A stretch of DNA of 16,618 nt from Mycoplasmatota bacterium (lineage in GTDB: Bacteria > Bacillota_I > Bacilli_A > RF39 > UBA660), in assembly GCA_012512795.1 (NCBI GenBank), contig JAAZDL010000186.1, positions 1 through 16,618 on the forward strand, given 5' to 3'. Both the position numbers and the translations under genes were made by a program. Shown piece by piece: positions 13,968 to 16,618 of this stretch; position 1 is the stretch's first letter; the number at the start of each line of letters is the position of its first letter. A model generated the notes under the pieces. The model was not told the origin of the DNA. It was given only the letters and a program-made list of their open reading frames with translations, and did not search any database.

Positions 13968-15029
13968 ATGAAAAGTTTGTTTTATTCCGATGTCAATTTC
14001 CCGCAAACTTTAGAAATAAAAAAAATTGGAATTACTTTAAGAAGGTTAAATCCAGAAGAAGAAGAAACAATACTAAAATTGGTATTGGATGCTTTTGCTT
14101 CAATTAATGAAAATAACGAATATAATGAATACATCAAACATAAAAATGGTGAAATCAATGATATAGAACAAGAATATAATATATTAAAACAAGTAGATCG
14201 AATGGATGATTTTAGGAAAAGTATTCTTTTTTGGAAGTATGCAAGAGAAGAAAAATTTTATCTGGACGAAGATAATATAAAAAAGGCTCTACTAAAGATA
14301 GTACTTGTTGAAGTTGATAGTGAAAAAATAAGAAAATATTTTGGTGATGATTATGAAGCTTTTATAATTAGTAAATTATTAAATTTTTCAAACTACTTAA
14401 ATTTGGAAAATGCTGATTTCGAGTACAAAACAATGCCAATAATAAGATTCAGTGATTTTGTTAAAAAAGAAGAACACCCGTATTTTTTAACTTTGTTTGA
14501 TGACGTGAATAGTTTATATAATGATTATAATTATGAAAAATTATCGAGAACAGTTAATTTTTTGAATAAACATGATAGCGAATTTAATTTTAACTTTATT
14601 TCTATAATTGATACTTTATTAGTTGAGAGTAATCTTCCAGAGAATGAATTACTAAATATGGTTTCGGTTCTTGAAAGAATACTGATAAATAAAGATGATC
14701 CAAAGTCCAAAAGTTTTGTTCTAAAAAGTGTTCTTTTATGTGATGGCAGATTGGTCGGTAAAAATAAAAATAAAATAATTGATCAGTTAAAAGCCATTTA
14801 TGAAATTAGATCTGCTGTAATACACGGCAATGAGAAAATTCTAAATTCAAAAATAAAGCACTACGAAACAGTTTTTGATCAGGAATTAGAATTTAAATCT
14901 GATTCGAGATATTTGGCGAGAAGGATGTTTTTTGTTGTAATAAATTTATTTGTGCAAGGTTATCTTGTGGAAATTATGAATAAATATTTGGATGATCCTG
15001 AGTTGATAGAAAAAATTAAAAAAAGTTAA
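13968..15029 (+). CDS. HEPN-domain protein (ApeA-type HEPN), predicted RNase
   Basis: A 353-residue soluble helical protein. The C-terminal part (about 225-340) resembles the ApeA-like HEPN domain: MVSVLERILINKDDPKSKS, then SVLLCDG, then IYEIRSAVIHGNEK. The last carries the Rx4H motif (Arg281, His286) that is catalytic in HEPN RNases, followed by long helices (ARRMFFVVINLFVQGYL). The N-terminal about 200 residues are not recognised and could be the sensor. HEPN proteins cut RNA in toxin-antitoxin and abortive-infection systems (family knowledge). Here the gene has its own promoter and terminators on both sides, and a small gene follows. Defence or addiction cargo is the likeliest role (inference). 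Some HEPN proteins are inactive scaffolds. GAGGTGAG at 13956-13963 supports the start. Confidence 0.7.
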   Translation: MKSLFYSDVNFPQTLEIKKIGITLRRLNPEEEETILKLVLDAFASINENNEYNEYIKHKNGEINDIEQEYNILKQVDRMDDFRKSILFWKYAREEKFYLDEDNIKKALLKIVLVEVDSEKIRKYFGDDYEAFIISKLLNFSNYLNLENADFEYKTMPIIRFSDFVKKEEHPYFLTLFDDVNSLYNDYNYEKLSRTVNFLNKHDSEFNFNFISIIDTLLVESNLPENELLNMVSVLERILINKDDPKSKSFVLKSVLLCDGRLVGKNKNKIIDQLKAIYEIRSAVIHGNEKILNSKIKHYETVFDQELEFKSDSRYLARRMFFVVINLFVQGYLVEIMNKYLDDPELIEKIKKS

Positions 15030-15040
15030 AGGAGGTAATG

Positions 15041-15283
15041 ATGCCCAAAAAAGAATCACAAGATATAATCAGATTTTTAAATAATTATGATTATGAAGAT
15101 ATAGCTATTGCATTAATGGCAATTGAAAACAATAATGAATCACTCCCTTTGAGTGATGAAAATTATACAATATATAAAAACGCCTATAAACATTACTTTA
15201 ATGATAGAGATGATTTGACAGGAATGTTAAATGAGGTTCTTCAAAATCCAAATGAGTATATGATAAAAGAAAAGGAGCTTTAA
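15041..15283 (+). CDS. Small acidic partner of the HEPN protein (80 aa)
   Basis: Starts at ATG 15041, or ATG 15038 one codon earlier; AAAGGAGG ends at 15035, so 15041 has the better spacing. The product is soluble, acidic and helical (DIIRFLNNYDYEDIAIALMA, YKNAYKHYFNDRDDLTGMLN), with no family I recognise. It lies about 10 bases after the HEPN stop and ends in the terminator, so the two form a bicistron. An antitoxin or regulatory-subunit role is suggested by size, charge and pairing only. Confidence 0.6.
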   Translation: MPKKESQDIIRFLNNYDYEDIAIALMAIENNNESLPLSDENYTIYKNAYKHYFNDRDDLTGMLNEVLQNPNEYMIKEKEL

Positions 15284-15296
15284 AAAGTTCCTTTTT
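15271..15296 (+). terminator. Terminator closing the HEPN unit, overlapping the stop
   Basis: AAAGGAGCT (15271-15279) with AGTTCCTTT (15286-15294), one G-T pair, 6-base loop, T to 15296. The stop TAA (15281-15283) lies in the loop. Confidence 0.7.
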
Positions 15297-15304
15297 GATT
15301 TATT

Positions 15305-15481
15305 ATGGAAAATAATTTAACACAAGAAGAAAAACTAAGGCAAAAATATATTGTATACGAAAGAGAGTTGGGGATTGATCATCCTTTAACTAGAAAATTA
15401 TGGTTTGAATATAAAGAAGAAAAATTTAACAGATATAAAAGAACAGAAGAAAAAATGAAAGTTAAGGTGTTAACAAGATGA
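15305..15481 (+). CDS. Small hypothetical protein (58 aa) ahead of the ATPase
   Basis: ORF between the terminator and the VirB11-type gene. The product is charged and helical (EEKLRQKYIVYERELGIDHP, then RKLWFEYKEEKFNRYKR) with no membrane segment. It overlaps the ATPase start by ATGA (15478-15481), the classic coupling arrangement. There is no good ribosome site at ATG 15305, which weakens the start choice. No family recognised. Confidence 0.55.
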   Translation: MENNLTQEEKLRQKYIVYERELGIDHPLTRKLWFEYKEEKFNRYKRTEEKMKVKVLTR

Positions 15482-16428
15482 ATGAAATAATTGAAAAATT
15501 AATGGTTGATCCAAATGTAACTGATATTTCCTTTAACGGTAAAGAAATATGGATTCAGCATAACCAAAAAGGAAGATATAAAATAGAACATGATATTCAA
15601 AAAGAAGAAGTTGAAAATTATATAAAACAATTAACTTATTCAAACAATGAAGAATTTAATGATGAAAATCCTATATTAGATACAGAATATCCTAATCTTA
15701 GAGTTAATGCTATACATAAAAGTGTTGCGCCTTATGGGAATACATTAAGTTTAAGACTGAGTAAACCTAGCTTAAAAATAAATAACTACGATAAGGAAAT
15801 AGCACCTAAAGAGTTATTTGATTTTTTAGAAACATGTATTAAAGCGAATCTTAATATTTTAATAAGTGGTAAAACAGGGTCTGGAAAAACTGAACTACAA
15901 AAATATTTGACGGGGTTTATTAATGATAAAGATAAAATAGTTTTAATAGAAGATACGCTAGATACTCATATAAAAAACATATATCCTAAAAAAGATATAT
16001 TATCATGGCAAATAAATAAAAAATTAGAGAAACCTATCTTATTTGATGATTTAATCAAGGCGGGACTTAGAAATAATCCTGATTGGATAATTATATCAGA
16101 AACTAGAGGTAGCGAAGCCTATGATATGTTAAAAAGCATTCTGAGTGGTCATAAGATAATAACAACAATACATAGTAATAACTGTAAGAATAGCGTTGAG
16201 AGATTAATTCACATGTGTAAAGAAAAATATCAGCTAGATCAAAAATTGCTTGGAAGTATGATATCGGAGTTATTTGATATCGGAATTCATTTATCTCATA
16301 CAGTTGATGAAAAAGGAATAAAAAGATTTATTGTAGAAGTAGTTGAATATGTAGGTTATGATAGTTTTGGAGCTAAAATAAATCCGATTTTCAAAAGAAA
16401 TGAAATAGTAAAAATAACAGTGGATTAA
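15478..16428 (+). CDS. VirB11/CpaF-type secretion ATPase
   Basis: A 316-residue traffic ATPase that would power a secretion or pilus machine from the inner face of the membrane as a hexamer. The N-terminal domain is short (about 1-105: DPNVTDISFNG, RVNAIHKSVAPYG, LSLRLSKPS). Then come Walker A GKTGSGKTE (Lys137), the Asp box IVLIEDTLDT (about 157), Walker B-region NPDWIIISETRGSEAYDML (about 200-220) and the His box HKIITTIHSNN (about 226-236). The family fit is strong; VirB11 and CpaF/TadA cannot be told apart from motifs alone, though small pilin-like neighbours favour a Tad-like or hybrid apparatus. Translation is coupled to the 58-residue ORF. The gene is complete and followed by membrane-protein coding sequence. 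Confidence 0.9.
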   Translation: MNEIIEKLMVDPNVTDISFNGKEIWIQHNQKGRYKIEHDIQKEEVENYIKQLTYSNNEEFNDENPILDTEYPNLRVNAIHKSVAPYGNTLSLRLSKPSLKINNYDKEIAPKELFDFLETCIKANLNILISGKTGSGKTELQKYLTGFINDKDKIVLIEDTLDTHIKNIYPKKDILSWQINKKLEKPILFDDLIKAGLRNNPDWIIISETRGSEAYDMLKSILSGHKIITTIHSNNCKNSVERLIHMCKEKYQLDQKLLGSMISELFDIGIHLSHTVDEKGIKRFIVEVVEYVGYDSFGAKINPIFKRNEIVKITVD

Positions 16429-16460
16429 TTAGTTATGAGACTAATTATGTTTATGGAAAA

Positions 16461-16553
16461 GTGACAAAAGAATTATTTTCAAAAATGGCGATGAATCACG
16501 CATTAACAGATAAAGTTAATAGATTTGTGAAAGAGGAATATTATGATAAATAA
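16461..16553 (+). CDS. Possible tiny ORF (30 aa) after the ATPase
   Basis: Open frame from GTG 16461 (weak GGAAAA before it) to TAA at 16551-16553; internal ATGs also exist. The product is charged (KMAMNHALTDKVNRFVKEEY). It overlaps the next gene start and could be a coupling ORF or nothing. Support is weak. Confidence 0.25.
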   Translation: MTKELFSKMAMNHALTDKVNRFVKEEYYDK

Positions 16554-16618
16554 GATAAAAGCTAATTTAAATAGAATTAATAACACCATTTTTTTCTCTT
16601 ATATTATCTGCCTTATGG
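16543..16618 (+). CDS. Start of a membrane protein, truncated by the window edge
   Basis: ATG 16543 with AGAGGAA at 16532-16538. The 25 visible residues begin MINKIKANLNRINNTIFF and enter a hydrophobic stretch (FFSYIICLM), so an N-terminal membrane helix is likely. After a CpaF-like ATPase the expected gene is a TadB-like or other integral membrane secretion subunit, but this cannot be checked here. Confidence 0.5.
   Translation, partial: MINKIKANLNRINNTIFFSYIICLM

Overview
The window is very AT-rich. It uses the standard genetic code (TGA ends several genes and Trp is TGG), strong AGGAGG-type ribosome sites and U-tract terminators. This points to a low-GC Firmicute, probably an uncultured gut Bacilli lineage; the species cannot be told from the sequence. 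Nearly everything is on the plus strand.

Region 1 (1-3299) looks like core chromosome. It holds a membrane-anchored M14 zinc carboxypeptidase, a 47-residue acidic protein, a PP2C phosphatase with an unrecognised N-terminal domain, a DUF1292 protein, and tRNA-His(GTG) with its own promoter and a terminator. Region 2 (about 3300-8500) looks acquired. It holds an orphan-like small ORF, a large serine recombinase and a 965-residue YobI/KAP-type membrane P-loop NTPase. A near-identical regulatory block lies on both sides of the last two genes: an array of 11-bp TCGGA-type repeats in exact helical phase, ending 38 bp upstream of an extended -10 promoter that lacks a -35 box. An intrinsic terminator follows each promoter within a few tens of bases.

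Region 3 (8640 to the right edge) is a mobile-element module and runs out of the window. It contains a 39-residue basic leader ORF, an ArpU-like regulator candidate, two tiny membrane proteins, a coiled-coil protein, a DUF3846 protein, an SSB, two secreted proteins, a small pilin/TadE-like protein, a HEPN-domain protein with a small partner gene, a VirB11/CpaF-type ATPase, and the start of another membrane protein. This fits a conjugative or Tad-like secretion module of an integrative element. No relaxase, coupling protein or VirB4 is in view, so conjugation itself is inference.

Working model (inference): the ArpU-like protein, or another element-coded factor, binds the arrays and switches on both the recombinase/NTPase cassette and the transfer module. 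Terminators placed over stop codons then meter expression along the module. The recombinase would mobilise the element. The KAP NTPase and the HEPN pair look like conflict/defence cargo. The strongest candidates for something undescribed are the paired phased-repeat promoters with early terminators and the insulated HEPN plus small-protein unit.
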